Positions 1-11,128 of a stretch of DNA of 64,000 nucleotides are shown here, in pieces. The stretch's first letter is position 1. Each line of letters starts with the position of its first letter. The translations under genes and the position numbers were made by a program. The notes under the pieces were generated by a model. That model ran no database searches. It worked only from the letters and a program-made list of their open reading frames with translations, and was not told where the DNA came from. The stretch lies in assembly GCF_030410485.1 (NCBI RefSeq), contig NZ_JAUHHC010000004.1:124001-188000 (forward strand), read 5' to 3'. This DNA is from Roseateles violae (GTDB taxonomy: Bacteria > Pseudomonadota > Gammaproteobacteria > Burkholderiales > Burkholderiaceae_C).

Positions 1-983
1 TTGAAGGAGTCGGCAAAGCTCTGGTTGACGTCCTGGATCGTCAGCCCCAGCCGCGCATGCTGGGCCTTGCCATGGGCAACGATCTGCTGGCGCACGCGCT
101 GGGCGACGTCGATCGGGATCGCGAAGGACAGGCCCTGGTAGCCGCCGGTCTGGCTGAAGATCTGCGAGTTGATGCCGACCACCTCGCCGCGGCTGTTGAA
201 CAGCGGGCCGCCCGAATTGCCGGGGTTGACGGCCACGTCGGTTTGGATGAAGGGCACGAAGCTCTCATCGGGCAAGGCCCGGCCCTTGGCGCTGACGACG
301 CCGGCGCTGACGCTGTTCTCGAAGCCAAAGGGCGAGCCGATCGCCAGCACCCATTCGCCGACGCGCAATTCCTGCGTGTTGCCGAGCTTGACCGTGGGCA
401 GACCCTTGGCCTCGATCTTCAGCACCGCCACATCGGTCTTGGCGTCGGCGCCCAGCACCTTGGCGCGGTACTCGCGGCGATCGGTCAGCTTGACGACGAC
501 CTCCTGCGCATCGCGCACCACATGGGCATTGGTCAGGATCAGACCGTCCTCGCTGACGATGAAGCCGGAACCCTGGCCGCGCGTGGGCATGGCCTGCTCG
601 CCGCGCTGGCCCGGCTGGCCGGGCATCTGGAAGCGGCGGAAGAACTGGTAGAAGGGATCGTCCGGATCCATCTCCGGCAGCTGCGGCTGCGCGCGTCGGG
701 CCGCCGTCTTGACGCTGCCGGAGACGCTGATATTGACGACGGCCGGGCCGTTCTGCGCGGTGATCTGGGCGAAGTCGGGCAAGGCCGTGCTGCCGACCGC
801 CACGGCGGCGATCGGCGCCTGCGCCACTGGCGCGGCGACGGCCGTGGTTTCGGAGCTGCTGGCAGCCGGCTTGGTCAGCGCCACCGCGCCGACCGCGCCG
901 CCGCCGAGGCCGATCACGCCGGCCGCGGCCAGCGCCCAGACCAGGCGCCGGGCCGGAATCATCGTTTCAGTGCGTGCTGCCAT
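1..983 (-). CDS. degP: DegP/DegQ-type (HtrA) periplasmic serine protease, C-terminus outside window
   Basis: This is an envelope quality-control protease of the S1C family. The visible 327 residues start at an ATG at 983 and run off the window edge. An N-terminal hydrophobic segment (about residues 13-36) is an anchor or signal. A low-complexity linker follows, then the trypsin-like domain with the whole catalytic triad: His in TNAHVV (about 154), Asp in KTDVAVLKI (about 184) and Ser in GNSGGP (about 257). The first PDZ domain is just beginning where the sequence is cut. It lies downstream of, and in the same direction as, a QseBC-like pair. A regulator box about 56 bp upstream of its start suggests control by that pair. 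DegP, DegQ and MucD cannot be separated without the C-terminus. Confidence 0.93.
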   Translation of the reverse strand, partial: MAARTETMIPARRLVWALAAAGVIGLGGGAVGAVALTKPAASSSETTAVAAPVAQAPIAAVAVGSTALPDFAQITAQNGPAVVNISVSGSVKTAARRAQPQLPEMDPDDPFYQFFRRFQMPGQPGQRGEQAMPTRGQGSGFIVSEDGLILTNAHVVRDAQEVVVKLTDRREYRAKVLGADAKTDVAVLKIEAKGLPTVKLGNTQELRVGEWVLAIGSPFGFENSVSAGVVSAKGRALPDESFVPFIQTDVAVNPGNSGGPLFNSRGEVVGINSQIFSQTGGYQGLSFAIPIDVAQRVRQQIVAHGKAQHARLGLTIQDVNQSFADSF

Positions 984-1038
984 CGGTTTGTCCTTTCCAT
1001 CGAAGTGAAGCGGCATGGCTTCACTATCGGGGCCGGAA

Positions 1039-1054
1039 CTTAGACCGCGCTTAA
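1039..1054. promoter_or_regulatory. QseB/PmrA-type box upstream of the HtrA gene
   Basis: CTTAG at 1039-1043 and CTTAA at 1050-1054 form a direct repeat with a 6-bp spacer (11-bp period). This matches the CTTAA-N6-CTTAA pattern known for the QseB/PreA/PmrA regulator family. It lies 56-71 bp upstream of the htrA start codon. The same arrangement, in the same orientation relative to the gene, precedes the adjacent response-regulator gene. Confidence 0.6.
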
Positions 1055-1077
1055 GCCGATCAAGGCGCTTGAGGCGC

Positions 1078-2382
1078 TCAAGCCTTGGGCAGCAGCAGCT
1101 CGCAGCGCAGCCCGCCCAGCGTCGCCGAGCGATCCAGCCGGATGCGGCCGCCATGGCGCTCGGCGATCGCCTTGACGATGGCCAGGCCCAGGCCGCTGCC
1201 CGTCGCGCTGTGGGCGGTCTCGCTGCGGTAGAAGCGGTCGAACACGCGCTCGCGTTCCTCTTCGGCAATGCCGGGGCCGCTGTCCTCGACGATCAGCCTT
1301 GCCTCGGCGCCCGCGTCCAGCAGGCTGACGTCGACCCGCCCGCCCGGCGGCGTGTACTTGATCGCGTTGTCGAGCAGATTGCGCAGCAGCAGCGCCAGCG
1401 CCTCGGGCTGGCCGGGCACGCTCAGCGGATCGGCGCGCAGCAGGCCCAGGTCGATGCCGCGCTGCTGAGCTGCGCCGGCCTGCTCGGCGACCAGGCGACG
1501 CAGCAGCGGCTCCAGCGCCAGCGGACCGCGTGGTTCGAGCGCCGCCTCCTGCCGCGCCAGCAGCAGCAGCTGCTCGACCAGATGGCTGGCGCGTTCGATG
1601 CCGGCCGCCAGCCGCTGCTGCGCCTGGGCGCGCGCGGCCTCGTCGGGCGCGCGCTGCAGGCCCTGGATCTGCAGCTTCAACGCCGTCAGCGGCGAGCGCA
1701 GCTCATGGGCCGCATCGGCGACGAAATGCTGCTGCTGCTCGAAGGAGCGCTGCAGCCGCGCCAGCAGCGAGTTCATCTCGTCGACCATGGGCCGGACCTC
1801 GATCGGCAGGCCGGCCGCGGCAACCGGGGACAGGTCTTGCGCCGCCCGCCTGGCCAGCTGCCCGCGCACCCGTTCCACCGGCTCCAGCGAGCGACCGACG
1901 ATCCAGCCGACGACGAGCATCAGGATGGGCAGCATGATGGCGATCGGCATCACCGTGCGCAGGGCCAGGCGGCCGGCCAGGCGCTGGCGCACCGACAGCG
2001 CCTGCGCCACCTGCAGCACCTGGCCGCCACTCTGCACCGACAGCACCCGGTACTCCTTGCCGTCCTCGGCCTCGACATTGGCAAAGCCCATCACCGCCCG
2101 CTGCGGCAGCGGCACGGTCGAGCGGAACAGCTGCAGGCCCTCGGCCGTCCAGCCCTGGATGATCAGCTCCAGCTCGCGCGGCGGCGCCCGCCCCGGCAGG
2201 CCGCCGGCCAGCGACAGCGCCATCTGCTGCATCTGGTAGTCGAAGATCTCGTCGGCCTCCAGCAGCGCCGTGCGGTAGCTGCTGAGGCCCTGCGCCAGCG
2301 CGGCCAGGCCGATCGCGCCGAGCAGGAACAGCATCAGCCGCCGCCGCAGCGACGGTGTGCGGCCGCCCTCCAGCCACTTCAT
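1078..2382 (-). CDS. qseC: QseC-like sensor histidine kinase
   Basis: This inner-membrane sensor kinase has 434 residues from the ATG at 2382. That ATG overlaps the response-regulator stop codon in an ATGA junction, which fixes the start against longer upstream options. Order of parts: TM1 (about 16-33), a periplasmic region of about 110 residues, TM2 (about 144-163), HAMP-like linker, HisKA domain with phospho-acceptor His226 in VADAAHELRSPL, then the ATPase with N-box LLRNLLDNAIKYT, G1 box VEDSGPGI and G2 box GSGLGLAIV. The HELRSPLTALK signature is typical of the QseC/PmrB group. It is translationally coupled to its regulator. The signal sensed cannot be read from the sequence. Confidence 0.9.
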   Translation of the reverse strand: MKWLEGGRTPSLRRRLMLFLLGAIGLAALAQGLSSYRTALLEADEIFDYQMQQMALSLAGGLPGRAPPRELELIIQGWTAEGLQLFRSTVPLPQRAVMGFANVEAEDGKEYRVLSVQSGGQVLQVAQALSVRQRLAGRLALRTVMPIAIMLPILMLVVGWIVGRSLEPVERVRGQLARRAAQDLSPVAAAGLPIEVRPMVDEMNSLLARLQRSFEQQQHFVADAAHELRSPLTALKLQIQGLQRAPDEAARAQAQQRLAAGIERASHLVEQLLLLARQEAALEPRGPLALEPLLRRLVAEQAGAAQQRGIDLGLLRADPLSVPGQPEALALLLRNLLDNAIKYTPPGGRVDVSLLDAGAEARLIVEDSGPGIAEEERERVFDRFYRSETAHSATGSGLGLAIVKAIAERHGGRIRLDRSATLGGLRCELLLPKA

Positions 2383-3038
2383 TGCTTGGGCACCATATAG
2401 CCGAGGCCGCGCACGTTCTGGATCAGACCGGCGCCCAGCTTCTTGCGCAGGCCGTGGATATAGACCTCGACCGCATTGCTGCTGATCTCGTCCTTCCAGC
2501 CATAGAGCTTCTCCTCCAGCTGCTGGCGCGAGAGCACCAGGCCGGGCCGGGCCAAGAGCGGCTCCAGCACCGCCCATTCGCGCGCCGACAGCGTGACCGG
2601 CCGGCCGTCGACGCTGGCCTCGCGCGTCGCCGGGTTCAGGCTGACGCCCAGATGCTCGTAGACCGGCTCGGCACGGCCGCTGGCGCGACGCAAGAGCGCG
2701 CGGATGCGCGCCAGCAGCTCGTCCAGCTCGAAGGGTTTCAGCACATAGTCATCGGCGCCGGCGTCTAGGCCTTCGACGCGCTGCTGCAGCGCATCGCGGG
2801 CCGTGGCGATCAGCACCGGCAGGCGCTGCTTGCGCGCGCGCAGGGCACGCAACACGCTCATGCCGTCGCGCTTGGGCAGGCCCAGGTCCAGCAGCAGCAG
2901 ATCGTAGTTCTGCGCCTGCAGCGCCGTGTCGGCCAGCTCGCCGTCGCGCACCCAGTCGACCGCATAGCTCTCTGCCCGCAGCAGATCGAGCAGTTGCTCG
3001 CCGATCATCGGGTCGTCTTCGACAAGAAGGAGTCGCAT
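2379..3038 (-). CDS. qseB: QseB-like OmpR/PhoB-family response regulator
   Basis: This is a two-domain DNA-binding regulator. The receiver domain (1-115) carries the acidic pair in LLVEDD and phospho-acceptor Asp51 in LLLLDLGLP. The winged-helix domain ends in LYGWKDEISSNAVEVYIHGL, a stretch close to QseB-type proteins. I chose the ATG at 3038, which begins MRLLLVEDD with a GGAG about 12 nt upstream, rather than the ATG at 3056. The upstream start would place the putative self-binding box only 7 bp away. The gene is first in a qseB-qseC unit and probably autoregulated through the box at 3063-3078. Confidence 0.9.
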   Translation of the reverse strand: MRLLLVEDDPMIGEQLLDLLRAESYAVDWVRDGELADTALQAQNYDLLLLDLGLPKRDGMSVLRALRARKQRLPVLIATARDALQQRVEGLDAGADDYVLKPFELDELLARIRALLRRASGRAEPVYEHLGVSLNPATREASVDGRPVTLSAREWAVLEPLLARPGLVLSRQQLEEKLYGWKDEISSNAVEVYIHGLRKKLGAGLIQNVRGLGYMVPKQ

Positions 3039-3062
3039 ATCAGCGGCATTCTCCACGGGGGA

Positions 3063-3078
3063 CTTAGGTCGGGCTTAA
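3063..3078. promoter_or_regulatory. QseB/PmrA-type box upstream of the response-regulator gene
   Basis: CTTAG at 3063-3067 and CTTAA at 3074-3078 have the same 6-bp spacer as the box upstream of the HtrA gene. The box sits 25-40 bp before the regulator start codon, where an activator or autoregulator would contact the promoter. Confidence 0.62.
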
Positions 3079-3094
3079 CGGGGATCGGTTGGCG

Positions 3095-4012
3095 CTAGAA
3101 ACGCGCGCGCAGCGCCGGATCGCGGAAGGCCGCGACCAGGTAGTCGACGAAGACGCGGGTGCGCGGCGGCAGCAGCTTCTTGTTCGGGTAGTACAGCGAC
3201 ACCGCGCCGATGTCCGCCGCCCAGTCCGGCAGCAGGGGCAGGAGCCGCCCCTCGTCCAGCAGCCGCGCGGCGAAATGGCGCGGCAGCAGCGCCACGCCCA
3301 GGTCCTGTGCGGCGGCTAGCGCCATCGCCTCGGGGTCGTCCAGCACCAGCCGCGTGCGGCCGTCGGCCGCGGCCTCCTCGCCGGTCTTGGCATGGCGCAG
3401 GGTCCAGGCTCGCACGCGGCCGCTGGAGCTGGAGCGCCGCACGATGGCGTCCAGCGCCGCGAGCTCGCCGGGATGCCTGGGTAGCGGCCGGCCTGCCATG
3501 AAGCCCGGCGAGGCCACGGCGACGATGCGCGTGCGCACCAGCTCGCGCGCCACCACGCCCTGCGGCAGTTCGATGCCGCCGCCGATGGCCGCGTCGAAGC
3601 CGCCGCCGATCAGGTCGGCCGGCCGGTTGTCGAACTGCCAGTCCGGCACGACGGCCGGGTAGCGGCGCATGAAATCGCCCAGCAGCGGCAGCACGAAGCC
3701 GCGGCCGAAGGCGCTGCCCAGGCTCAGCTTGAGCACGCCGCTGGGCCGCGCCTCGTCCGGCGCTGCCGCCGCGAAGGCCTCCTGCAGGCTGGCATAGGGC
3801 CCCGACACCTGGCGCAGGAACTGGGCACCGCCGGCGGTCAGGGTCAGGCGCCGGGTGCTGCGCTGGAACAGGCGCAGGCCCAGGCGCGATTCCAGCCGCG
3901 CGACGTTCTTGCTGACCGCCGCCGGTGTGAGCCCGAGGCGCCGCGCCGCCGCCGAGAAGCCGCCGGTCTCGGCGCTCTGGATGAAGGAGTCCAGCAGATT
4001 GAGCGCTTCCAT
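3095..4012 (-). CDS. LysR-family transcriptional regulator
   Basis: The protein has 305 residues. The N-terminal winged helix-turn-helix (about 1-60) includes GGFSAAARRLGLTPAAVSKN and RLESRLGLRLFQRSTRRL. A substrate-binding-like effector domain follows. The sequence resembles the CrgA/DsdC-like group that often controls a divergent oxidoreductase. It is divergent from a short-chain dehydrogenase with 119 bp between the starts, so that gene is its likely target and it may repress itself. The inducer is unknown. Its stop lies 57 bp before the qseB start, so read-through into qseB is possible. Confidence 0.9.
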   Translation of the reverse strand: MEALNLLDSFIQSAETGGFSAAARRLGLTPAAVSKNVARLESRLGLRLFQRSTRRLTLTAGGAQFLRQVSGPYASLQEAFAAAAPDEARPSGVLKLSLGSAFGRGFVLPLLGDFMRRYPAVVPDWQFDNRPADLIGGGFDAAIGGGIELPQGVVARELVRTRIVAVASPGFMAGRPLPRHPGELAALDAIVRRSSSSGRVRAWTLRHAKTGEEAAADGRTRLVLDDPEAMALAAAQDLGVALLPRHFAARLLDEGRLLPLLPDWAADIGAVSLYYPNKKLLPPRTRVFVDYLVAAFRDPALRARF

Positions 4013-4034
4013 CGCCGAATCTTATAGCTTTGGT

Positions 4035-4050
4035 TGAAACTTATGTTCCA
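4035..4050. promoter_or_regulatory. Candidate LysR operator between divergent genes
   Basis: An imperfect dyad TGAAAC-TTAT-GTTCCA has five of six arm positions complementary. It lies 23 bp upstream of the LysR start, in an intergenic stretch visibly richer in A and T than its surroundings. Position and symmetry suit a LysR site. No second half-site was confirmed. Confidence 0.3.
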
Positions 4051-4131
4051 GATTACCGTCTTCTTTAACTGCAATTCGCTGCCCATACTGAGTTCCATCC
4101 ACCCACTCTTTACTTCCGACTGGAGTTCAAG

Positions 4132-4878
4132 ATGAGCAAGCCCCTCTTCAACAAGACCGCCTTCGTCACCGGCGGTTCCCGCGGCATCGGCGCCGCCATC
4201 GTGCGCCGCCTGGCGCGGGACGGCGCGGCCGTGGCCTTTACCTACCAATCCTCCGCCGCCGTCGCCGAGGCGCTGGCCGCCGAGATCGACGCCGCCGGCG
4301 GCCGGGCGCTGGCCATCCGCGCCGACGCCGCCGACAGTGCCGCACTGACCGCCGCCATAGCCCGCGCCGCGGCCGAGTTCGGCGGCCGCATCGACATCCT
4401 GGTCAACAACGCCGGCCTGCTGAAGCTCGGTCCGGTGGCCGAGTTCTCGCTCGCCGACTTCGACCAGACCGTGGCGGTCAATATCCGCGCGGTCTTCGTC
4501 GCCTCGCAGGCGGCGCTGCGCCATATGGGCCCCGGCGGCCGCATCGTCAATATCGGCAGCACCAATGCCGAGCGCATGCCCTTCGCCGGCGGCAGCGTCT
4601 ATGCGATGAGCAAGTCGGCCTTGCAGGGCCTGGTGCAGGGCATGGCGCGCGACCTGGGGCCGCGCGGCATCACGGTCAACAACGTCCAGCCCGGCCCGGT
4701 CAACACCGACATGAACCCCGAGAGCAGCGATTTCGCGGCCGGCATGCACGGGCTGATGGCGCTGCCGCGCCATGCGCAGCCGGACGAGATCGCCGCGATG
4801 GTCGCCTATGTGGCCGGGCCCGAGGCCGGCTTCGTCACCGGCGCCAACCTGATGATCGACGGCGGCTTCGCGGCCTGA
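4132..4878 (+). CDS. SDR-family NAD(P)-dependent oxidoreductase (3-oxoacyl-ACP reductase-like)
   Basis: This is a classical short-chain dehydrogenase of 248 residues, the usual family length. The Rossmann glycine motif TGGSRGIG is at 13-20 and NNAG at 92-95. Catalytic residues are Ser143, Tyr157 and Lys161 (YAMSK). The start has a GGAG ribosome site 7 nt upstream. The divergent LysR gene suggests induction by a specific substrate, so a dedicated catabolic or detoxifying role is more likely than FabG itself, since no fatty-acid genes lie nearby. The substrate cannot be assigned. Confidence 0.9.
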   Translation: MSKPLFNKTAFVTGGSRGIGAAIVRRLARDGAAVAFTYQSSAAVAEALAAEIDAAGGRALAIRADAADSAALTAAIARAAAEFGGRIDILVNNAGLLKLGPVAEFSLADFDQTVAVNIRAVFVASQAALRHMGPGGRIVNIGSTNAERMPFAGGSVYAMSKSALQGLVQGMARDLGPRGITVNNVQPGPVNTDMNPESSDFAAGMHGLMALPRHAQPDEIAAMVAYVAGPEAGFVTGANLMIDGGFAA

Positions 4879-4933
4879 AGCCGGCAGCGGAGAAGACGCG
4901 GCGAATTTCGGGCAGCGCCCTCAAAAGCCCCGC

Positions 4934-4939
4934 TACAAT
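4934..4939 (+). promoter_or_regulatory. Probable -10 element of the gcv operon
   Basis: TACAAT lies 8 bp before the first base of the riboswitch P1 helix, so transcription would begin essentially at the aptamer. No clear -35 hexamer is visible at the usual spacing, which fits a weak or activator-dependent promoter. Confidence 0.5.
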
Positions 4940-4946
4940 CCGCCGC

Positions 4947-5151
4947 GTCAGGAGAGAGCCCCTTGCGGGGGCCGCCGAAGGCGCAGTGGCACCGGTTGAT
5001 CCCATGCTGCGAACGCTCAGGCAAAAGGACTGACAAGACGCCCTGACCAGGGCGTTCCTCACTGGAGAGAGGCGGGCCTGCGAGCCCGTCCACCGAAGGG
5101 GCAAGCTGGCGACGATAGGTCGACGGTCAATCTCTCAGGTAAGCCGGACAG
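4947..5151 (+). promoter_or_regulatory. Tandem glycine riboswitch (two aptamers)
   Basis: Aptamer 1 (4947-5034) is closed by GTCAG/CTGAC. It holds the family core: GGAGAGAG near 4951, GCCGAAGGCGCA near 4973 and CTCAGGCAAAAGGAC near 5017. Aptamer 2 (about 5057-5156) repeats it with CTGGAGAGAG, CACCGAAGGGGCA and TCTCTCAGGTAAGCCGGACAG. The linker contains a 7-bp hairpin (ACGCCCT/AGGGCGT, 5038-5055). P1 of aptamer 2 can extend by pairing CCTC (5057-5060) with GAGG (5153-5156). It sits directly before gcvT, the classic context. Confidence 0.95.
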
Positions 5152-5209
5152 CGAGGGCATATCCCCACTTCCCCGCGAAGTGGTCCGTCGATTGCCCTCG
5201 GAGTTTTTT
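5152..5209 (+). terminator. Riboswitch expression platform: intrinsic terminator before gcvT
   Basis: CGAGGGCA (5152-5159) pairs perfectly with TGCCCTCG (5193-5200), with an inner CCACTT/AAGTGG hairpin, and six T residues follow (5204-5209). The 5' arm overlaps the GAGG that can extend P1 of aptamer 2. Glycine binding should therefore prevent terminator formation. The U-run ends four bases before the gcvT ATG, and the gcvT ribosome site GGAG abuts the stem, so a translational effect is also possible. Confidence 0.85.
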
Positions 5210-5213
5210 CCTC

Positions 5214-6353
5214 ATGTCCGCCGCCGAAACCACAAGCCTGCTCAAGACCCCGCTGCACGCGCTGCACCTCGAACTCGGCGCCAAGATGGTGCCCTTCGGC
5301 GGCTACGACATGCCGGTGCAGTACCCCAGCGGCGTGATGGCCGAGCACAAGCACACGCGCGCGGCCGCCGGCCTGTTCGACGTCTCGCATATGGGCCAGG
5401 TGCTGCTGATCGGCGCCGGTGCCGACAAGGCGCTGGAGACCCTGGTGCCGGTCGACATCGTCGACCTGGGCGTGTTCAAGCAGCGCTACGCCCTCTTTAC
5501 CGACGAGCAGGGCGGCATCCTCGACGACCTGATGGTCTGCCGCCGCCCCGACGACCTCTTCGTCGTGGTCAACGCCGGCTGCAAGGCGCAGGACATCGCC
5601 CATATGCAGAAGCACCTGGCGGACAAGTGCGAGGTCCGCCCGCTGCCCGAGCAGGCACTGCTGGCGCTGCAGGGCCCGCAGGCGGTCACCGCACTGGCGC
5701 GCCTGAACCCGGACGTCGCCAAGCTGGTCTTCATGACCGGCGGCTTCTTCGAGCTGGACGGCATCCCGACCTTTCTGACCCGCTCCGGCTACACCGGCGA
5801 GGACGGCTTCGAGATCTCGGTCGCCGCCGAGCATGCGGTCGAACTGGCCCGCAAGCTCCTGGCCCAGCCCGAGGTCAAGCCGATCGGCCTGGGCGCCCGC
5901 GACTCGCTGCGCCTGGAGGCCGGCCTGTGCCTCTACGGCCACGACATCGACACGACGACGACGCCGGTCGAGGCCTCGCTGACCTGGGCGATCCAGAAGG
6001 TGCGCCGCGAAGGTGGCGCGCGCCATGGCGGCTATCCCGGCGCGGCCGTCGTCGACCGGCAGCTGGCCGAGATGGCGGCCAAGACGGCCAAGAGGAAGCG
6101 CGTCGGCCTGGTCAGCAGCGAGCGCATGCCGGTGCGCGAAGGCGCCAAGCTGGTCGACGCGGCCGGCACCGAGATCGGCGTCGTCACCAGCGGCACCCTG
6201 GGCCCGACCGTCGGCAAGCCGGTGGCACTGGGCTATCTGCCGGCCGCGCTGTCGGCCGTGGGCACCCAGGTCTGGGCCATCGTGCGCGACAAGCGCACGC
6301 CGATGACGGTTTCGAGCATGCCCTTCACCCCGAACAATTACTTCCGCGGTTGA
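5214..6353 (+). CDS. gcvT: Glycine cleavage system T protein (aminomethyltransferase)
   Basis: GcvT moves the aminomethyl carbon from lipoyl-GcvH to tetrahydrofolate, giving 5,10-methylene-THF and ammonia in the cytoplasm. The 379 residues are full length. They show the folate-binding N-terminal signature ([22 protein letters not shown]) and the C-terminal beta-barrel ending in [18 protein letters not shown]. It is first in gcvTHP-sdaA, 5 nt after the U-run of the riboswitch terminator, so expression depends directly on glycine sensing. Ribosome site GGAG at 5200-5203. Confidence 0.97.
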   Translation: MSAAETTSLLKTPLHALHLELGAKMVPFGGYDMPVQYPSGVMAEHKHTRAAAGLFDVSHMGQVLLIGAGADKALETLVPVDIVDLGVFKQRYALFTDEQGGILDDLMVCRRPDDLFVVVNAGCKAQDIAHMQKHLADKCEVRPLPEQALLALQGPQAVTALARLNPDVAKLVFMTGGFFELDGIPTFLTRSGYTGEDGFEISVAAEHAVELARKLLAQPEVKPIGLGARDSLRLEAGLCLYGHDIDTTTTPVEASLTWAIQKVRREGGARHGGYPGAAVVDRQLAEMAAKTAKRKRVGLVSSERMPVREGAKLVDAAGTEIGVVTSGTLGPTVGKPVALGYLPAALSAVGTQVWAIVRDKRTPMTVSSMPFTPNNYFRG

Positions 6354-6387
6354 TCCGCCCTCACCTCTTTTACTCACGGAGCCCAGC

Positions 6388-6762
6388 ATGAGCATCAAGT
6401 ACACCGCCGACCACGAATGGGTCAAGATCGAAGCCGACGGCAGCGCCACCGTGGGCATCACGGTCCACGCGCAGGACGCGCTGGGCGATGTGGTCTTCGT
6501 CGACCTGCCCGAGGTGGGCAAGAGCTTCGCCGAGAAGGATGTGGCCGGCGTCGTCGAGTCGGTCAAGGCCGCCGCCGATGTGTACATGCCGGTCTCCGGC
6601 GAGATCACCGAGGTCAACGAGGCGCTGCGAGACGACCCTTCGCTGGCCAATAGCGACCCGCTGAACGCCGGCTGGTTCTTCAAGGTCAAGCTCTCGAACC
6701 CGGCCGAAGTGGACGCGCTGATGGACGCGACCGCCTACGACGAGCTGGTCAAGAACAGCTGA
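6388..6762 (+). CDS. gcvH: Glycine cleavage system H protein
   Basis: This lipoyl carrier protein shuttles the aminomethyl group between GcvP and GcvT. It has 124 residues with the lipoylation site Lys60 in [19 protein letters not shown]. The fold-defining DHEWV and [19 protein letters not shown] segments are present. It lies 34 bp after gcvT with a GGAG ribosome site. Confidence 0.97.
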   Translation: MSIKYTADHEWVKIEADGSATVGITVHAQDALGDVVFVDLPEVGKSFAEKDVAGVVESVKAAADVYMPVSGEITEVNEALRDDPSLANSDPLNAGWFFKVKLSNPAEVDALMDATAYDELVKNS

Positions 6763-6788
6763 TCGATCGGTTGATTGGTATTGAAGGC

Positions 6789-6803
6789 GGGCACTGCGTG
6801 CCC
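6789..6803 (+). other. Intercistronic hairpin between gcvH and gcvP
   Basis: GGGCAC (6789-6794) and GTGCCC (6798-6803) form a 6-bp stem with a TGC loop, flanked by GGC and GTCGCC that may extend it. No U-run follows, so it is not a terminator. It may protect the upstream mRNA or mark a processing site in the 70-nt gap. Confidence 0.4.
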
Positions 6804-6832
6804 GTCGCCGCATTGCTGCAAGGATTGTTGTC

Positions 6833-9724
<2,892 letters not shown>

Positions 9725-9739
9725 ACGAGGTAGCGCGAA

Positions 9740-11128
9740 ATGGCCGTTTCCGTTTTCGACCTGTTCAAGATCGGCATCGGCCCGTCGAGCTCGCACACGG
9801 TGGGCCCGATGCGCGCCGCGCGCCTGTTCGGCCTGCGGATCAAGCATGACGGTCTGCTTGAGCGTACCGCCCGCGTGCAGGTCGTCCTCTACGGCAGCCT
9901 CGGCGCCACCGGCAAGGGTCATGGCAGCGACAAGGCGGTGCTGCTGGGCCTGGCCGGCCATGAGCCGGACAGCGTCGACATCGAGGCCATTCCCGCGCTG
10001 CTGGAGCAGATCCGCGCCGGCGACCTCAGGCTGATCGGCGAGCATGGCGTGCGCTTCGACGAAAGCAAGGATCTCGTCTTCAAGCGCCGCGAATCGCTGC
10101 CCTTCCATGCCAACGGCATGCGCTGCCTGGCCTTCGACGCTTCAGGATCGGAAATCGCCAACCGCGTCTACTACTCGGTCGGCGGCGGCTTCGTCGTCAG
10201 CGACGAGGTGGCGGCCGACGGCACGAAACAGAAGGTGATCGCGCCCGATGCGACGGTGCTGCCCTACCCCTTCAAGACCGGCGACGAGTTGCTGGCCTTG
10301 ACCCAGCAACACGGCATCTCGATCGCCGAAGTGATGCGCCGCAACGAGCGCCACTGGCGCAGCGACGAGGCGACGCGGACCGGGCTGCTGAAGATCTGGC
10401 AGGTGATGCAGGACTGCGTCAGCCGCGGCTGCCGCACCGAGGGCATCCTGCCCGGCGGTTTCAAGGTCAAGCGCCGCGCGGCCCAGCTCTACCGCGACCT
10501 GACGGCCAATCCCGAGGCGGCGCTGCGCGATCCGCTGCAGGTGATGGACTGGGTCAATCTCTATGCGCTGGCCGTCAACGAGGAGAACGCGGCCGGCGGC
10601 CGGGTCGTCACCGCGCCGACGAACGGCGCGGCCGGCATCGTGCCGGCGGTGCTGCACTACTACACCCGCTTCGTCCACCACGCCAACGAAGATGGCGTGA
10701 TCGACTTCCTCTTGACCGCCGCCGCAATCGGCATCCTCTACAAGGAAAACGCCTCGATCTCGGGCGCCGAGGTCGGCTGCCAGGGCGAGGTCGGCGTCGC
10801 CTGCTCGATGGCCGCCGGCGCGCTGTGCCAGGTGATGGGCGGCACGCCGGAACAGGTCGAGAACGCCGCCGAGATCGGCATGGAGCACCATCTGGGCCTG
10901 ACCTGCGATCCGGTCGGCGGCCTGGTGCAGATTCCCTGCATCGAGCGCAATGCGATTGCCTCGGTCAAGGCGATCAATGCGGCGCGCATGGCCTTGCGCG
11001 GCGACGGCACGCATTTCGTCAGCCTCGACAAGGTCATCAAGACCATGCGCGACACCGGCGCCGACATGATGAGCAAGTACAAGGAAACGGCGCGCGGCGG
11101 CCTGGCGGTCAATATCGTCGAGTGCTGA
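9740..11128 (+). CDS. sdaA: L-serine ammonia-lyase, iron-sulfur type
   Basis: SdaA converts L-serine to pyruvate and ammonia with a [4Fe-4S] cluster. The 462 residues are the single-chain form, with the N-terminal beta domain ([20 protein letters not shown]) and alpha domain. Candidate cluster cysteines lie in [17 protein letters not shown] and [19 protein letters not shown]. It follows gcvP by 15 bp in the riboswitch operon. The inference is that serine formed from glycine and methylene-THF by GlyA (not in this window) is drained to pyruvate when glycine is high. Confidence 0.95.
   Translation: MAVSVFDLFKIGIGPSSSHTVGPMRAARLFGLRIKHDGLLERTARVQVVLYGSLGATGKGHGSDKAVLLGLAGHEPDSVDIEAIPALLEQIRAGDLRLIGEHGVRFDESKDLVFKRRESLPFHANGMRCLAFDASGSEIANRVYYSVGGGFVVSDEVAADGTKQKVIAPDATVLPYPFKTGDELLALTQQHGISIAEVMRRNERHWRSDEATRTGLLKIWQVMQDCVSRGCRTEGILPGGFKVKRRAAQLYRDLTANPEAALRDPLQVMDWVNLYALAVNEENAAGGRVVTAPTNGAAGIVPAVLHYYTRFVHHANEDGVIDFLLTAAAIGILYKENASISGAEVGCQGEVGVACSMAAGALCQVMGGTPEQVENAAEIGMEHHLGLTCDPVGGLVQIPCIERNAIASVKAINAARMALRGDGTHFVSLDKVIKTMRDTGADMMSKYKETARGGLAVNIVEC

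Noticed and set aside
1066-1082. Inverted repeat CTTGAG/CTCAAG at the end of qseC as a terminator
   Set aside because: A short stem without a T-run in either direction, and it partly overlaps the coding end.
2383-2577. N-terminal extension of the histidine kinase
   Set aside because: The extra 65 codons overlap the response-regulator gene in another frame. The ATGA junction at 2379-2382 is the natural start.
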